Shown: positions 26,767 to 36,014, counted from the stretch's first letter. The stretch is DNA of 64,000 nucleotides from Solibacillus silvestris (GCA_001586195.1 CP014609.1:1-64000), one strand, 5' to 3'. Notes: generated by a model not told the origin, from the letters alone. Program-made: numbers and translations.

Positions 26767-27201
26767 ATGTTTAACACATTAAAAAAACGTATTAAAAACG
26801 AAAAAGGTTTATCTTTAGTCGAGCTTTTAGCGGTAATCGTAATCTTAGCAATTGTAGCAGCAATTGCCATCCCGGCAATCGGAAACATTATTGACAATAG
26901 TCGATATAAAGCAGTAAAATCTGACGCAATTAATGTAATTAATGGAGCCAATATTTACTTCACAGATACAGGAGAAACTTCTGTAACTGTAAAGGAATTA
27001 ATTGATGAGAACTATATAGAAGATCCGGGTAATATTCCAACTGCTGATACTGATTTAGTAGCTAAGAATGCTACTGGCCAAGCTGCAATAACTACAGGTG
27101 AGATTGACTATAATGGTCAAAATACAATTACATTTAGTGCTGCAACTTTAACTCAAATCAATGCACATGAAGACAAAACTGATACAACTGTAGGAAATTA
27201 A
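26767..27201 (+). CDS. pilA: Major type IV pilin PilA
   Basis: Prepilin of 144 residues. The 14-residue basic leader ends in EKG, followed by LSLVELLAVIVILAIVAAIA: cleavage before Leu, Glu at +5 and a long hydrophobic helix for polymerisation. The rest is a small polar head with no cysteine pair. The strong site AAGAGGAGG precedes the ATG at 26767; an upstream in-frame ATG at 26674 lacks one and would give an unusually long leader. A hairpin after the gene may raise its message level over the downstream genes. Confidence 0.92.
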   Translation: MFNTLKKRIKNEKGLSLVELLAVIVILAIVAAIAIPAIGNIIDNSRYKAVKSDAINVINGANIYFTDTGETSVTVKELIDENYIEDPGNIPTADTDLVAKNATGQAAITTGEIDYNGQNTITFSAATLTQINAHEDKTDTTVGN

Positions 27202-27210
27202 TCCTTCAAA

Positions 27211-27240
27211 GAACACCTAAACCAATGTGATTGGGTGTTC
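27211..27240 (+). terminator. Hairpin after pilA
   Basis: GAACACCTAA (27211-27220) pairs with TTGGGTGTTC (27231-27240) with one wobble. No T-run follows, so it more likely stabilises the pilA 3' end or partly attenuates read-through to pilM. Confidence 0.55.
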
Positions 27241-27307
27241 CATTGGGAGATGAATTTACCGAGAACTCGAATGGATAGAGATATTAAGTATGAAAGAGGG
27301 CCCCTAT

Positions 27308-28285
27308 ATGTTCAATATTAAGAAGAAATCTCATATATCAGTCTTTATTAATGACTACGTGATCCGTGCACTTGTATCCAAAGGGCCAAATCTCGATCAA
27401 CCTGTTATTTATGAAATCTCCTTACCGAGAAATGTTGTGCGGGAAGGGTCCATCGTGGATGAAATGGCGATGTATGAATTGATAAAATCGAATGTTACTG
27501 ATTGGGGCGGCAGAAAGCAAAATGTCCGATTCCTGGTACCGGACACATCTATTTTATTAAAAACATTCGAGCATCCTGCTGATGTAAGCGGCAGGAAGTT
27601 AAAAGAATTTGTACAAATGGAGCTGGGTAACACAATACATTTACCTTTCCAAGAACCTCTCATTGATATATATGACGCGGTTGAAGGAGACGGGAAGGCA
27701 GTATTGTTTGCTGCGCCACCCGATGAAGTGGGGAAAATGATTGGTATAGTATTGGACAATCATTTGCATCCGCAAGTAGCCGATATCCGGGCTTTATGCA
27801 ATTTACGTTTACTGGAGCATATACAGTTTATCGATTCCAATCGTACTTATTTAGTGACTGACTGGTCTATTAATGAATTGTCGATTTGTATTTATTCAAA
27901 TGGGGAAGTTGAGTTTTTACGCTTTCAGACAGTAGATACAGATTTAGATAGGTGGGAGCAAGAAGTCCTTGAAAACGGTGAAGTCGAATTCCGTTATACC
28001 TATGAATTGGATGATTTTCGAGGAGCAACTACGGACCAGGTACTTGAAATCGACCGTATTATGAATTTCTTCAAATTCTCGCTACATAAAGGAGAAAGAG
28101 TTGTCGATGAAATTATTGTAATGGGAGATCACCCATTGCTTCAGACAATAGAAACATTACTACGTGAGAATTTGCCGGCTCCAATTCGCATTGTGGATGA
28201 TGCCGTTATAGGAAAGCAATTTCCGAATTGCAAAGCAAAGCACGCGACGTTGTTAGGTCTTGCTTTAAAGGAGGTTAATGAATGA
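27308..28285 (+). CDS. pilM: Type IV pilus actin-like protein PilM
   Basis: Cytoplasmic actin-like ATPase-fold protein that joins PilN to the assembly machine, about 325 residues. Visible features are the opening strand HISVFINDYVIRALVSKG, KLKEFVQMELGNTIHLPF near 90-110, and YLVTDWSINELSICIYSNG near 180-198, which corresponds to the second phosphate loop. The ATG at 27308 has GAAAGAGGG seven bases before it. An ATG at 27290 is a weaker alternative. The stop overlaps the pilN start (ATGA). Confidence 0.85.
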   Translation: MFNIKKKSHISVFINDYVIRALVSKGPNLDQPVIYEISLPRNVVREGSIVDEMAMYELIKSNVTDWGGRKQNVRFLVPDTSILLKTFEHPADVSGRKLKEFVQMELGNTIHLPFQEPLIDIYDAVEGDGKAVLFAAPPDEVGKMIGIVLDNHLHPQVADIRALCNLRLLEHIQFIDSNRTYLVTDWSINELSICIYSNGEVEFLRFQTVDTDLDRWEQEVLENGEVEFRYTYELDDFRGATTDQVLEIDRIMNFFKFSLHKGERVVDEIIVMGDHPLLQTIETLLRENLPAPIRIVDDAVIGKQFPNCKAKHATLLGLALKEVNE

Positions 28286-28875
28286 TTCCGGATATTAACC
28301 TCATGCCCAAAATTGAAAAGGGCGAAGCTAGTTTAAATGTTGCATTTTATTTAGTGGGGATTTTATCATTGATAACACTTGGTCTTTTGTCTTGGACGTT
28401 TTTTAGTGCGAAAAGCGAAATAGCGAGTGCTACGCCGGAGAGAGAGTCTTTAATCTTAACGCGCGATCAATTGAGTTCAGAAATTGCCTCATTTGAAACA
28501 ATGAATCAAGGTTCGTTAGAAGAATCAGTTGCTTTTGTGGAACGCGTATCATATCCGGTAACACCGATAATTGCGGAAACACGGAATTTACTGTCGTCAA
28601 ATACATATTTGCGTGACTATGTATTTTCTGAAACAGGTGTACAAGTGACGGTTGATTTTGAAACATTGAACGCCATTTCTTCGTATGTAAGTGAACTTGA
28701 AAAAAGCCCGTATTTCAATGACATTCAAGTGGGTACGATTCAAAACTTTGATTTGAATCCTACTAGTGAAGAACTGAATGCAGAGCAGCAATTTAGTGAA
28801 GCACCTCGATATAGTGTAGAAATAATGTTATTAATCAATCAACTACATGTAGCTGCTGGAGGTGATGAGTCGTGA
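28282..28875 (+). CDS. pilN: Type IV pilus assembly protein PilN
   Basis: Bitopic membrane protein of 197 residues. The N-terminal motif IPDINLMPK corresponds to the INLLP-type PilM-binding tail. It is followed by one transmembrane helix (about 19-41), a coiled-coil stretch, and a ferredoxin-like extracytoplasmic domain. AAAGGAGG precedes the ATG. It overlaps both pilM and pilO by four bases, which indicates translational coupling and fixed stoichiometry. Confidence 0.88.
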   Translation: MIPDINLMPKIEKGEASLNVAFYLVGILSLITLGLLSWTFFSAKSEIASATPERESLILTRDQLSSEIASFETMNQGSLEESVAFVERVSYPVTPIIAETRNLLSSNTYLRDYVFSETGVQVTVDFETLNAISSYVSELEKSPYFNDIQVGTIQNFDLNPTSEELNAEQQFSEAPRYSVEIMLLINQLHVAAGGDES

Positions 28876-29603
28876 ATTCCATCTCAAGTAGTAAAAATAG
28901 AACGCTTTTATTAGTAATAGCTTTGGTGATGGCACTGATATTTGCCGTCTATTACTATTTCGTCAAGCCAGTCCAAGATGAAGAACAGTCGATTCATAGT
29001 GAAATAAGTAGTTTGAAAACGGAAATTTCTGCGTTGGAGGAAACAATTGCAACACACCAAACACAGCTTTCTCAAACACGTACGAATGAGTTTGTATTAC
29101 GCAAAAAAGTACCTGCTAACCGTGAACTTGATGTATTGATTTTATCAATCGAGGAAACTGAATATTTAACTGGCTCACGTGTACAAAGTATCGAGTTTAA
29201 CAACTATGATGCCCTCGTATCAAGCTCGGGCTTACAGGATCCAATGGCGAGCTCTCAAACAGAAGAGGGTCTGTCGACAACGGATGGAACGGAGCAAGTG
29301 GAGTCAACAGACCCAGCAACTACCGAATCAGAAAGTACTGAAGTATCCGGACAATTGCCTGTTTCCACAATCGCTGTAGAAACATTACCGCCTTCACTAA
29401 AGTTAGTTACATTTAACATCAATGTTGATGCACCGAATGACGTAAACTTGCTGCAGTTCATTGAAGAAATTGAAAAAAAAGAACGCGTGATGCGAATCGA
29501 TATAATTGATTTCGCGCTTCCGGGTGAAGAAGATAAATTTACCGAAGAAGCATCAGAAATCGTAACAGCCGATATTCAAGTCACAACTTTCTACTATGAG
29601 TAA
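28872..29603 (+). CDS. pilO: Type IV pilus assembly protein PilO
   Basis: Bitopic membrane protein of 243 residues. One transmembrane helix (about 10-31) is followed by a coiled coil (EEQSIHSEISSLKTEISALE). A linker rich in Ser, Thr and Glu (about 115-165) precedes the C-terminal ferredoxin-like domain. The GTG start overlaps the pilN stop, and GGAGGTG lies upstream. The PilMNO set forms the alignment complex. PilP and PilQ are absent, as expected without an outer membrane. Confidence 0.85.
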   Translation: MNSISSSKNRTLLLVIALVMALIFAVYYYFVKPVQDEEQSIHSEISSLKTEISALEETIATHQTQLSQTRTNEFVLRKKVPANRELDVLILSIEETEYLTGSRVQSIEFNNYDALVSSSGLQDPMASSQTEEGLSTTDGTEQVESTDPATTESESTEVSGQLPVSTIAVETLPPSLKLVTFNINVDAPNDVNLLQFIEEIEKKERVMRIDIIDFALPGEEDKFTEEASEIVTADIQVTTFYYE

Positions 29604-29635
29604 TATTTAGCAGGTACAAGTAAGGAGCATCTAAA

Positions 29636-30388
29636 ATGGAGATTATGTATACAATATTTGCGGGGATTTTCGGATTGGTTTTCGGTTCGTTCTACAATGT
29701 AGTCGGGTTACGGGTGCCGAAAAAAGAGTCGATTGTGACACCGCCATCTCACTGTGTCCATTGCAATCGACGTTTAAGCGCTATTGAACTCGTGCCTGTT
29801 TTTTCGTACCTATTTTTACGAGGGAAATGCCGGACTTGCGGTGTGAAAGTGTCGCCGATTTACGCATTTACGGAACTGGTAACAGGACTCTTATTTGCGT
29901 TTGCTACATGGCAGCTCGGCATCACATGGGAATTGGCAGTAGCGCTTCTTTTCATTTCACTATTGGTCATTATTAATGTTTCAGATATTGCATACATGCT
30001 TATTCCGAACAAAATCTTACTGTTTTTCCTGCCGCTATTAATTGTCGGAAGAATCCTTTCGCCGCTTGATCCATGGTGGGATAGTATAATTGGCGCTGCA
30101 ATAGGATTTTCAATCTTATTATTAATCGCCATTATTTCTAAAGGCGGAATGGGCGGCGGGGATATTAAGCTGTTTTTACTGATCGGATTAGTTTTGGGAA
30201 CGTTCAACACATTATTAACATTATTTTTAGCATCGGTAATCGGGATGATCGTCGGCATCATCATATTGAAGGTCCGTGGAAAAGGGCGTAAAACACCTGT
30301 ACCGTTCGGACCGTCGATTGCTATTGCAGCGATTATTGTTTACTTTTACGGTGACCAGCTTATTGATCTGTATTTAAACTTACTATAA
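29636..30388 (+). CDS. pilD: Prepilin peptidase PilD
   Basis: Integral membrane aspartic protease that cleaves and usually N-methylates prepilins, 250 residues. The N-terminal cytoplasmic loop has the zinc motifs CVHC and CRTC. The catalytic aspartates are in NVSDIAYMLIPNK (about residue 117) and GGGDIKLF (about 177). About eight membrane helices are predicted. AAGGAGC precedes the ATG. It is the last gene of the operon and should process PilA and the three divergent pilin-like proteins. The same enzyme type serves competence pilins. Confidence 0.94.
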   Translation: MEIMYTIFAGIFGLVFGSFYNVVGLRVPKKESIVTPPSHCVHCNRRLSAIELVPVFSYLFLRGKCRTCGVKVSPIYAFTELVTGLLFAFATWQLGITWELAVALLFISLLVIINVSDIAYMLIPNKILLFFLPLLIVGRILSPLDPWWDSIIGAAIGFSILLLIAIISKGGMGGGDIKLFLLIGLVLGTFNTLLTLFLASVIGMIVGIIILKVRGKGRKTPVPFGPSIAIAAIIVYFYGDQLIDLYLNLL

Positions 30389-30391
30389 CGA

Positions 30392-30434
30392 TAAAAAGGG
30401 GTGTCCTGAATTCATTTTCAAGGCATCCCTTTTA
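30392..30434 (+). terminator. Terminator of the pil operon
   Basis: AAAAGGGGTGTCCTGAA pairs, with minor mismatches, to the TTCAAGGCATCCCTTTT segment ending near 30433. It closes the main pilus operon against the converging small gene. Confidence 0.75.
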
Positions 30435-30476
30435 ATATGACTTAATAATCTAATATGACTTAATAATCTAATATGA
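30433..30476. repeat. 18-bp tandem repeat at the end of a small gene
   Basis: TAATATGACTTAATAATC is present at 30433-30450 and 30451-30468, and its first eight bases again at 30469-30476. The repeat covers the last codons and stop of the minus-strand small gene. The end of that gene has therefore been duplicated beyond the stop. Confidence 0.85.
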
Positions 30477-30684
30477 TTTTCTCAAATGGATGATTGGTCA
30501 ATAGTTCATATGTTGCCACTTCTACCGCTTTTTCCACGGTATCTGCTAAAACTAATATCCGGTAGTTGCCAAAATCATTATAATAGGCATCTGCTTCAAC
30601 GTATTTAGTCGTTTCGCTCTGTATATTTCTGCGAATATTTACAACGATTTCATAACCATCCTTTACGAATTGAATTTTTTTCAA
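30460..30684 (-). CDS. Small hypothetical protein
   Basis: A 74-residue soluble protein of unknown function, rich in charged residues. It reads KKIQFVKDGYEIVVNIRR at the start and ends FEKIILDY. It predicts as a small alpha/beta protein. The frame opens at an ATG at 30705, but that codon precedes the strong site GAGGAGG. The TTG at 30684 lies eight bases after the site and is the better start. No neighbour suggests a role. Confidence 0.6.
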   Translation of the reverse strand: MKKIQFVKDGYEIVVNIRRNIQSETTKYVEADAYYNDFGNYRILVLADTVEKAVEVATYELLTNHPFEKIILDY

Positions 30685-30769
30685 TAAAAACAACCTCCTC
30701 AACATTAGTTTATTACTGATAAAAGTAATTGACTAAACTTGTTGGAAGGTTGTGTAGGATAGCTAAAAA

Positions 30770-32161
30770 TTATTCGGCGTTTGGATAAATCATCGTTTTT
30801 GGATCAACATAACGATCAAATTCATCTTCTGTTAAAAGACCCGACGCAATAGCAGCTTCTTTTAAAGTTGTGCCTTCTTTATGCGCTGTTTTCGCGATTT
30901 TCGCCGCATTTTCATAACCGATATACGGGTTTAACGCAGTAACAAGCATCAGCGAATTTTTCAGGTTAGCATCCAATACTTCCATATTCGGCTCGATCCC
31001 GACTGCGCAATTGTCGTTGAATGATTTCATCGAATCGGCAAGTAGTCGCGCTGATTGCAGGAAGTTGTAGATGATCACCGGTTTAAATACGTTCAGTTCG
31101 AAATTACCCTGTGATGCTGCGAATGCGATTGTTGCGTCATTACCGACAACCTGTGTCACAACCATTGTCATCGCTTCACTTTGTGTCGGGTTGACTTTCC
31201 CCGGCATAATAGATGAGCCTGGTTCGTTTTCAGGAATCGTAATCTCACCGATACCTGAGCGTGGACCACTTGCCAGCCAGCGCACATCATTGGCGATTTT
31301 CATTAAATCTGCAGCCAATGCCTTCAATGCACCATGTGCTGTCACAACTTCATCATGACTTGTCAGTGCATGGAATTTATTTTCCGCAGATGTAAATTCA
31401 ATGCCTGTTAGTTTACTGATTTCTGCAGCTGTGCGGGCACCGAATTCCGGATGGGCATTAATGCCTGTACCAACAGCAGTACCGCCAATCGCAAGCTCCT
31501 TCATGAACTGTGTGTTCACCATAATCATTTTTTCGCATTTTAACAGCATATGATGCCAGCCGCCAATTTCCTGTCCAAGTGTAAGCGGTGTTGCATCTTG
31601 TAAATGCGTACGGCCAATTTTAATAATATCGTTGAATGCCAGCGCTTTTTCTTTTAATGTCGCCTGTAACAGCTTTAAGCGCGGCATTAGATAGTTTTCT
31701 ACGATTTCAACTGCAGCAATATGTAGCGCAGTAGGGAATGTATCATTCGAGCTTTGTGACTTGTTGACATCATCATTCGGGTGTACCTTTTCATCCGATC
31801 CGGCCGCCGCCAGCTTTTCATTGGCTAAGTGGGCAATTGTCTCGTTCACATTCATATTTGTCTGTGTACCACTGCCTGTTTGCCAGACGACAAGAGGGAA
31901 GTGCTCATCCCATTTACCCGCAAGAATTTCATCTGCTGCTTCCACAATCACATTTTTTTTCGTATCGGACAGTTTGCCTAACTTATTATTGGCGATTGCC
32001 GCTGCTTTTTTCAAAATGGTCATGGCACGAATAATTTCAATCGGCATTCTTTCTGTCCCAATTTGGAAATTTTCCTTGCTTCGCTGGGTTTGTGCACCCC
32101 AAATTTTGTCTGCTGGTACACGAATTTCACCTAAAGTGTCTTTTTCAATACGGAATTCCAA
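30770..32161 (-). CDS. fumC: Class II fumarase
   Basis: Interconverts fumarate and malate in the TCA cycle with no iron-sulphur cluster. 463 residues, normal length. Family motifs: [12 protein letters not shown] near 98-109, [12 protein letters not shown] near 133, and the fumarase/aspartase signature [11 protein letters not shown] near 317. The start is TTG preceded by AAAGGAGATG. A terminator and a Fur-type promoter with a candidate small RNA lie immediately upstream on the same strand, so iron may also affect this gene through read-through. Confidence 0.95.
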   Translation of the reverse strand: MEFRIEKDTLGEIRVPADKIWGAQTQRSKENFQIGTERMPIEIIRAMTILKKAAAIANNKLGKLSDTKKNVIVEAADEILAGKWDEHFPLVVWQTGSGTQTNMNVNETIAHLANEKLAAAGSDEKVHPNDDVNKSQSSNDTFPTALHIAAVEIVENYLMPRLKLLQATLKEKALAFNDIIKIGRTHLQDATPLTLGQEIGGWHHMLLKCEKMIMVNTQFMKELAIGGTAVGTGINAHPEFGARTAAEISKLTGIEFTSAENKFHALTSHDEVVTAHGALKALAADLMKIANDVRWLASGPRSGIGEITIPENEPGSSIMPGKVNPTQSEAMTMVVTQVVGNDATIAFAASQGNFELNVFKPVIIYNFLQSARLLADSMKSFNDNCAVGIEPNMEVLDANLKNSLMLVTALNPYIGYENAAKIAKTAHKEGTTLKEAAIASGLLTEDEFDRYVDPKTMIYPNAE

Positions 32162-32203
32162 CTAAATCATCTCCTTTAATATATGTATACCCAATTTTCC
32201 ATG

Positions 32204-32352
32204 AAAAAATGGCAAATCGTGTGAGGGGATTTGCCATTCTTCCAGGAGAAAAGATCAATCCTTTTAATCTTTTCGAAATATGAGAAAAGTAATTAATGAG
32301 TTTCGAATCTGAACTGGGGGGAACAGTATCGAAAAGGTTTTACCAACCTTAC
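32204..32352 (-). ncRNA. Candidate Fur-regulated small RNA (FsrA-like in design)
   Basis: A sigma-A-type promoter overlapped by a Fur box would start transcription near 32352. A perfect terminator ends it near 32204: AATGGCAAATC and GATTTGCCATT, at 32208-32218 and 32228-32238, with six U residues. The RNA of about 149 nt carries a 5' hairpin (AAGGTT with AACCTT), a CCCCCC run (complement of 32316-32321), CCCCTC in the terminator loop, and TCTCCT (complement of 32244-32249). These C-rich tracts could pair with Shine-Dalgarno sequences. It has no good open reading frame. The likeness to B. subtilis FsrA is in design only; I have not shown homology. Confidence 0.6.
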
Positions 32353-32355
32353 AAT

Positions 32356-32388
32356 GATAATGATAATCTTTATCAATTAGAAAGTCAA
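32356..32388 (-). promoter_or_regulatory. Fur box over a sigma-A promoter
   Basis: On the minus strand TTGACT (complement of 32383-32388) and TATCAT (complement of 32360-32365) are spaced by 17 bases. GATAATGATAATCTTTATC at 32356-32374 matches the 19-base Fur consensus at 18 positions and covers the -10 and spacer. Iron-loaded Fur would block this promoter. Confidence 0.75.
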
Positions 32389-32445
32389 TAGTTTTATTAA
32401 ACAAATTTTTAGAAAATTCAATTTGCTGAATCTCCCAATATGTAA

Positions 32446-32491
32446 AACAACGCCGAAAGCACCGAACCGATAGGGTACTTTAGACGTTGTT
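32446..32491 (-). terminator. Terminator of the following minus-strand small gene
   Basis: AACAACG (32446-32452) pairs with CGTTGTT (32485-32491), with partial pairing inside. On the minus strand TTTT follows. It separates the hypothetical gene from the Fur-box promoter, so the small RNA candidate is an independent unit. Confidence 0.55.
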
Positions 32492-32531
32492 ATTTTCGGT
32501 ATTCACTTAGGAAGTCATCCCCTTAATTTTG

Positions 32532-32843
32532 TTAGACTATTTTTACATAAAAATCCCGGCCATTTGTCAGTTCAGGAATTTCTATATTTTTTTCGTTCTT
32601 ATAATAGTCTGAAATAATATTAGCAAGCCCCGCATAGCCATTTAATAATGTTCCTTGTTTAATTTCTTTCGCGATATTATGGAACTCAAAATAATGAAGT
32701 GCATCATCGCTCAGCCCATATAAAATTCTTTCGATATCTGCAAGAGGAATGTTGATGCCTCTCGTATATCGGCACTCACGCTTATACGTATGGTGCGGTA
32801 TATTGATTGGTGTTGTTTCATTAATCATCGTCAATTGGTTCAT
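32532..32843 (-). CDS. Hypothetical protein
   Basis: 103 residues, soluble, no recognised domain. It contains RECRYTRGINIPLADIERILYGLSDDALHYFEFHNIAKEI in parts; the central helices and the regular hydrophobic pattern suggest a small helical protein. AAAGGAGG lies seven bases before the ATG at 32843; the longer frame from 32906 includes that site and is not used. It is a single-gene unit and I cannot assign a function. Confidence 0.6.
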   Translation of the reverse strand: MNQLTMINETTPINIPHHTYKRECRYTRGINIPLADIERILYGLSDDALHYFEFHNIAKEIKQGTLLNGYAGLANIISDYYKNEKNIEIPELTNGRDFYVKIV

Positions 32844-32949
32844 AATGTGGCCTCCTTTAATAGTAAAATATAATTTGTTTAATATATTATACCCCAAAAC
32901 GAACAACTGTAGTCAGAATATTTACTAAATTTAGATATTTACGTAATTT

Positions 32950-33507
32950 TTACCAATCATCTCCTTGCTGCATTTCCTCAGCTACCATTTGTAAATCATA
33001 AGCATTAATCATCAATAGCTCGTATTCCTCATGCTGCTCCATATACTTTTGGATGAGGCGAAGCACATACTTTGGGGACCCTTCATTTTCTTCATCGTAG
33101 ACGAGCAATGTCGCATCTGTATTATCAATAATGAATTTGTCCTTTTCGATAAATTGCCATGGTGCTTCATAAGGGCGCTTCGTCACGCTTGTCACAAAAT
33201 CAGCCTTACTTACTATATGCATAAAGGTCTCTTGTTTATGCTCATTCCAATTTTTTTCCTGTTCCAAGAAGGGGGTGATAATGGAGTATTTGAGTTGAGG
33301 GTAGTCGTTTTTCAGTTCCAGTACAACTTGTGCAGCCCATGTTTCAACACCTTGCTGGCCGCTGATCACGACCCACTCAAGTCCGTCTTCTATGAGGATG
33401 CGCAACTGGTTTTCCAGCGCCTTTTTAATAACCGGGACACCGGGATGCTTGTCATTGAATATCCCGAGTTCATGTGGACGGTAGCCCGTAATATAAAGTG
33501 ATTTCAT
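32950..33507 (-). CDS. ypsA: YpsA-family SLOG protein
   Basis: About 185 residues with a Rossmann-like SLOG fold. Features seen are LYITGYRPHELGIF at the start, WVVISGQQGVETWAAQVV near 45-62 (the nucleotide-binding glycine loop), and ADFVTSVTKRPYEAPWQF near 105-120. YpsA homologues affect cell division and stress tolerance in Firmicutes, and SLOG domains are thought to bind nucleotides or NAD-type ligands. Two adjacent ATG codons (33510 and 33507) follow AAGGAGA; the second has the better spacing. It lies downstream of rocD beyond a terminator. Confidence 0.85.
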   Translation of the reverse strand: MKSLYITGYRPHELGIFNDKHPGVPVIKKALENQLRILIEDGLEWVVISGQQGVETWAAQVVLELKNDYPQLKYSIITPFLEQEKNWNEHKQETFMHIVSKADFVTSVTKRPYEAPWQFIEKDKFIIDNTDATLLVYDEENEGSPKYVLRLIQKYMEQHEEYELLMINAYDLQMVAEEMQQGDDW

Positions 33508-33540
33508 CATAAGTCTCCTTTGCCTAACCATCAATAAAAT

Positions 33541-33568
33541 AAGGGCACTATGCATAACACAGCGCCCT
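33541..33568 (-). terminator. Terminator after rocD
   Basis: On the minus strand AGGGCGCT pairs with AGTGCCCT (one wobble), then TTATTTTAT follows. It is positioned 14 bases after the rocD stop. Confidence 0.7.
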
Positions 33569-33581
33569 CTTACTATACACT

Positions 33582-34784
33582 CTATTCACTAAAAACCGCT
33601 TTAATCTGCTCGAGTGCCCAATCCAGATCTTCTTTTGAAATGATCAGCGGTGGGGCAAATCGGATTACTGTGTCATGTGTTTCCTTGCAAAGCAATTTGC
33701 GTTCAGACAATTTTTCACAGTAAGGGCGAGCTGATTCGTGAAGCTCAACGCCTATGAAAAGACCGCGCCCGCGCACTTCTTTAATCACCGGGTTCTCAAT
33801 TGTCTGAAGCTGTGCTTTAAAGTAGTCGCCAAGCTCCAATGAACGCTCTGTCAGCTTTTCATCTATTAATACATCAATCGCTGCGATCGATACGGCACAC
33901 GCCAGCGGGTTACCGCCGAAAGTCGAGCCATGTGACCCTGGATTGAACACGCCAAGAATATCATCATTCGCGACAACTGCTGAAATCGGATAAACTCCGC
34001 CTCCAAGTGCTTTACCTAAAATGTAGACGTCCGGTGTAACATCTTCCCATTCACAGGCAAACAGTTTTCCTGTTCGTGATAAACCTGTTTGGATTTCATC
34101 TGCAATAAACAGAACATTATTTTCTTTACATAGTTCATACGCTGCTTTTAAGAAGCCTTCTGTCGGGATAATTATACCTGCTTCTCCCTGAATCGGCTCT
34201 ACGATAAATGCCGCTGTATTCGGTGTAATGGCTTCCTTTAATGCGTCAATATCACCGTAAGGAATTAATGTGAAGCCTTCCAGCATTGGGCCAAATCCGC
34301 GCTTATACTCCGCTTCCGAGGATAGCGACACAGCACCCATTGTACGACCGTGGAAATTGCCGTTACAGCCGATAATTTGCGCCTTGTTTGCTTCAATGCC
34401 TTTTACTTCATATCCCCAGCGACGGGCCGTTTTAATCGCAGTCTCCACAGCTTCAGCGCCTGTATTCATCGGCAGTACCATATTTTTGCCTGTTAGCTTA
34501 CTGACCTTTTCATACCAAACACCTAATGTCGCACTATGGAATGCACGTGACGTAAGTGTCACCGCATCTGCCTGATCTTTTAACGCCTGAATAATTTTGG
34601 GATGCCGATGACCCTGATTTAAAGCAGAATACGCCGAGAGCATATCTAAATAACGGTTGCCTTCAGGGTCTGTCACCCAGGAACCTTCTGCTTTTTCGAT
34701 TACGATCGGAAGTGGGTGGTAATTGTGCGCCCCGAATTTTTCCGTAGTTGAAATAAGTTGTTCTGATTTTGATTTAGTTGTCAT
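33582..34784 (-). CDS. rocD: Ornithine aminotransferase
   Basis: PLP-dependent class III aminotransferase, 400 residues, converting ornithine and 2-oxoglutarate to glutamate semialdehyde and glutamate. Features are [18 protein letters not shown], then [20 protein letters not shown] with the PLP Asp, and [16 protein letters not shown] with the Schiff-base Lys near 254. AAGGAGG lies before the ATG at 34784; the 16 extra upstream codons are unsupported. No other roc gene is adjacent. It could feed proline synthesis or arginine breakdown. Confidence 0.94.
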   Translation of the reverse strand: MTTKSKSEQLISTTEKFGAHNYHPLPIVIEKAEGSWVTDPEGNRYLDMLSAYSALNQGHRHPKIIQALKDQADAVTLTSRAFHSATLGVWYEKVSKLTGKNMVLPMNTGAEAVETAIKTARRWGYEVKGIEANKAQIIGCNGNFHGRTMGAVSLSSEAEYKRGFGPMLEGFTLIPYGDIDALKEAITPNTAAFIVEPIQGEAGIIIPTEGFLKAAYELCKENNVLFIADEIQTGLSRTGKLFACEWEDVTPDVYILGKALGGGVYPISAVVANDDILGVFNPGSHGSTFGGNPLACAVSIAAIDVLIDEKLTERSLELGDYFKAQLQTIENPVIKEVRGRGLFIGVELHESARPYCEKLSERKLLCKETHDTVIRFAPPLIISKEDLDWALEQIKAVFSE

Positions 34785-34850
34785 GATGAAATCCTCCTTA
34801 AGCAAATTTACTTGTAAAACAGATAAATCCATTGCAAAAGACAGAAAAAA

Positions 34851-36014
34851 TTACATATACGATGCAGGTTTCTTCCAAATTAATGTTAACAGAATACCGA
34901 AGAAGATGACAACCGTTGCAAAGTAATATGGATAGTTAATATCTATATCGAATAACATCCCGCCTAAAATCGGCCCGAAAATATTCGCCAAGCTTGTAAA
35001 CATCGAGTTCATCCCACCGACGAAACCTTGCTCATTGCCGGCAATTTTAGATAAATAGCTCGTAACGGCAGGACGGAATAAGTCAAAGCCGACAAATACG
35101 ATACATGTTACGAGTAAAATAGCAAAATATGAACTGACAACGGTCATTAAAAATACTAGAACGCCAGATAATATTAAGCTGTAGCGAATAAGCTTGATTT
35201 CTCCCCATTTTTGGGCAAGCCGGTCAAACAGCGCCACTTGTGCAATCGCTCCGACAATTGCTCCACCTGTAATAACGATTGCGATATCTGTTGGAGTGAA
35301 ACTGAATTTATGATCGACAAACAGGCTAAAGAACGATTCGAATGCTGCGAGTCCAAATGATGCGACAAAAATTAAAATAAAGGCGATCAAGTACATTGGT
35401 TCTAAAATGCGTTTAAATCCGGATGTTTGTACCGGTGCATTTTCTGCATTTCCCATATTGCGTTCTGGTTCACGCAGTAAAATAATCGATAAGATTGCTG
35501 CCGTTGTACCGAGCGCCCCTGCAAAGTAGAACGGCACACGTGTACCGAAATCAGCTAAAAATCCGCCGATGCCCGGCCCGATAATGAAACCGGTACTAAT
35601 TGCCGCACTCATGTAGCCAAGCGCTTTTGGACGCGTTTCCATTGTTGTAATATCCGCGATAAACGCTGTTACAGCTGGCATGATAAACGCCGCACTGATT
35701 CCGCCTAAAACACGGGAGATAAAAAGAACTTCTATCGTTTTCCCTAAACCGAACAGAAATTCTGAAATACCGAAAATAAATAATCCGATGACGATCATAA
35801 TTTTACGTCCATATTTATCAACTGCTTTACCAGCGAGTGGTGAAACAATCAGTTGTGCAATTGCGAATGCTGCTGTTAAATAGCCGACAACGGTGCCGCT
35901 TATTTGCAGTTCATTCATTAGAGTAGGAAGTACCGGGATGACTAAACCGATTCCTAGAAAGGCGATGAACAGGTTTAATAAGAGTAACCCTAATGTTATT
36001 TTATAGTCTTTCAT
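34851..36014 (-). CDS. Bmr/NorA-like multidrug MFS exporter
   Basis: Proton-driven drug exporter of the DHA1 family, 387 residues with twelve helices. Motif A appears as GKAVDKYGRKIMIVIG (about 61-76), and motif C as GYMSAAISTGFIIGPGIGG (about 133-151). Its promoter has the 19-base spacer and dyad typical of MerR-type activation, and the merR-like gene lies directly upstream on the same strand. This mirrors the Bmr/BmrR pair of Bacillus. AAGGAGC precedes the ATG. Confidence 0.88.
   Translation of the reverse strand: MKDYKITLGLLLLNLFIAFLGIGLVIPVLPTLMNELQISGTVVGYLTAAFAIAQLIVSPLAGKAVDKYGRKIMIVIGLFIFGISEFLFGLGKTIEVLFISRVLGGISAAFIMPAVTAFIADITTMETRPKALGYMSAAISTGFIIGPGIGGFLADFGTRVPFYFAGALGTTAAILSIILLREPERNMGNAENAPVQTSGFKRILEPMYLIAFILIFVASFGLAAFESFFSLFVDHKFSFTPTDIAIVITGGAIVGAIAQVALFDRLAQKWGEIKLIRYSLILSGVLVFLMTVVSSYFAILLVTCIVFVGFDLFRPAVTSYLSKIAGNEQGFVGGMNSMFTSLANIFGPILGGMLFDIDINYPYYFATVVIFFGILLTLIWKKPASYM

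Noticed and set aside
32162-32352. Simple long 5' leader of fumC under Fur control
   Set aside because: A perfect terminator with a U-run lies in the leader, so a separate small RNA is the better reading. Read-through remains possible.
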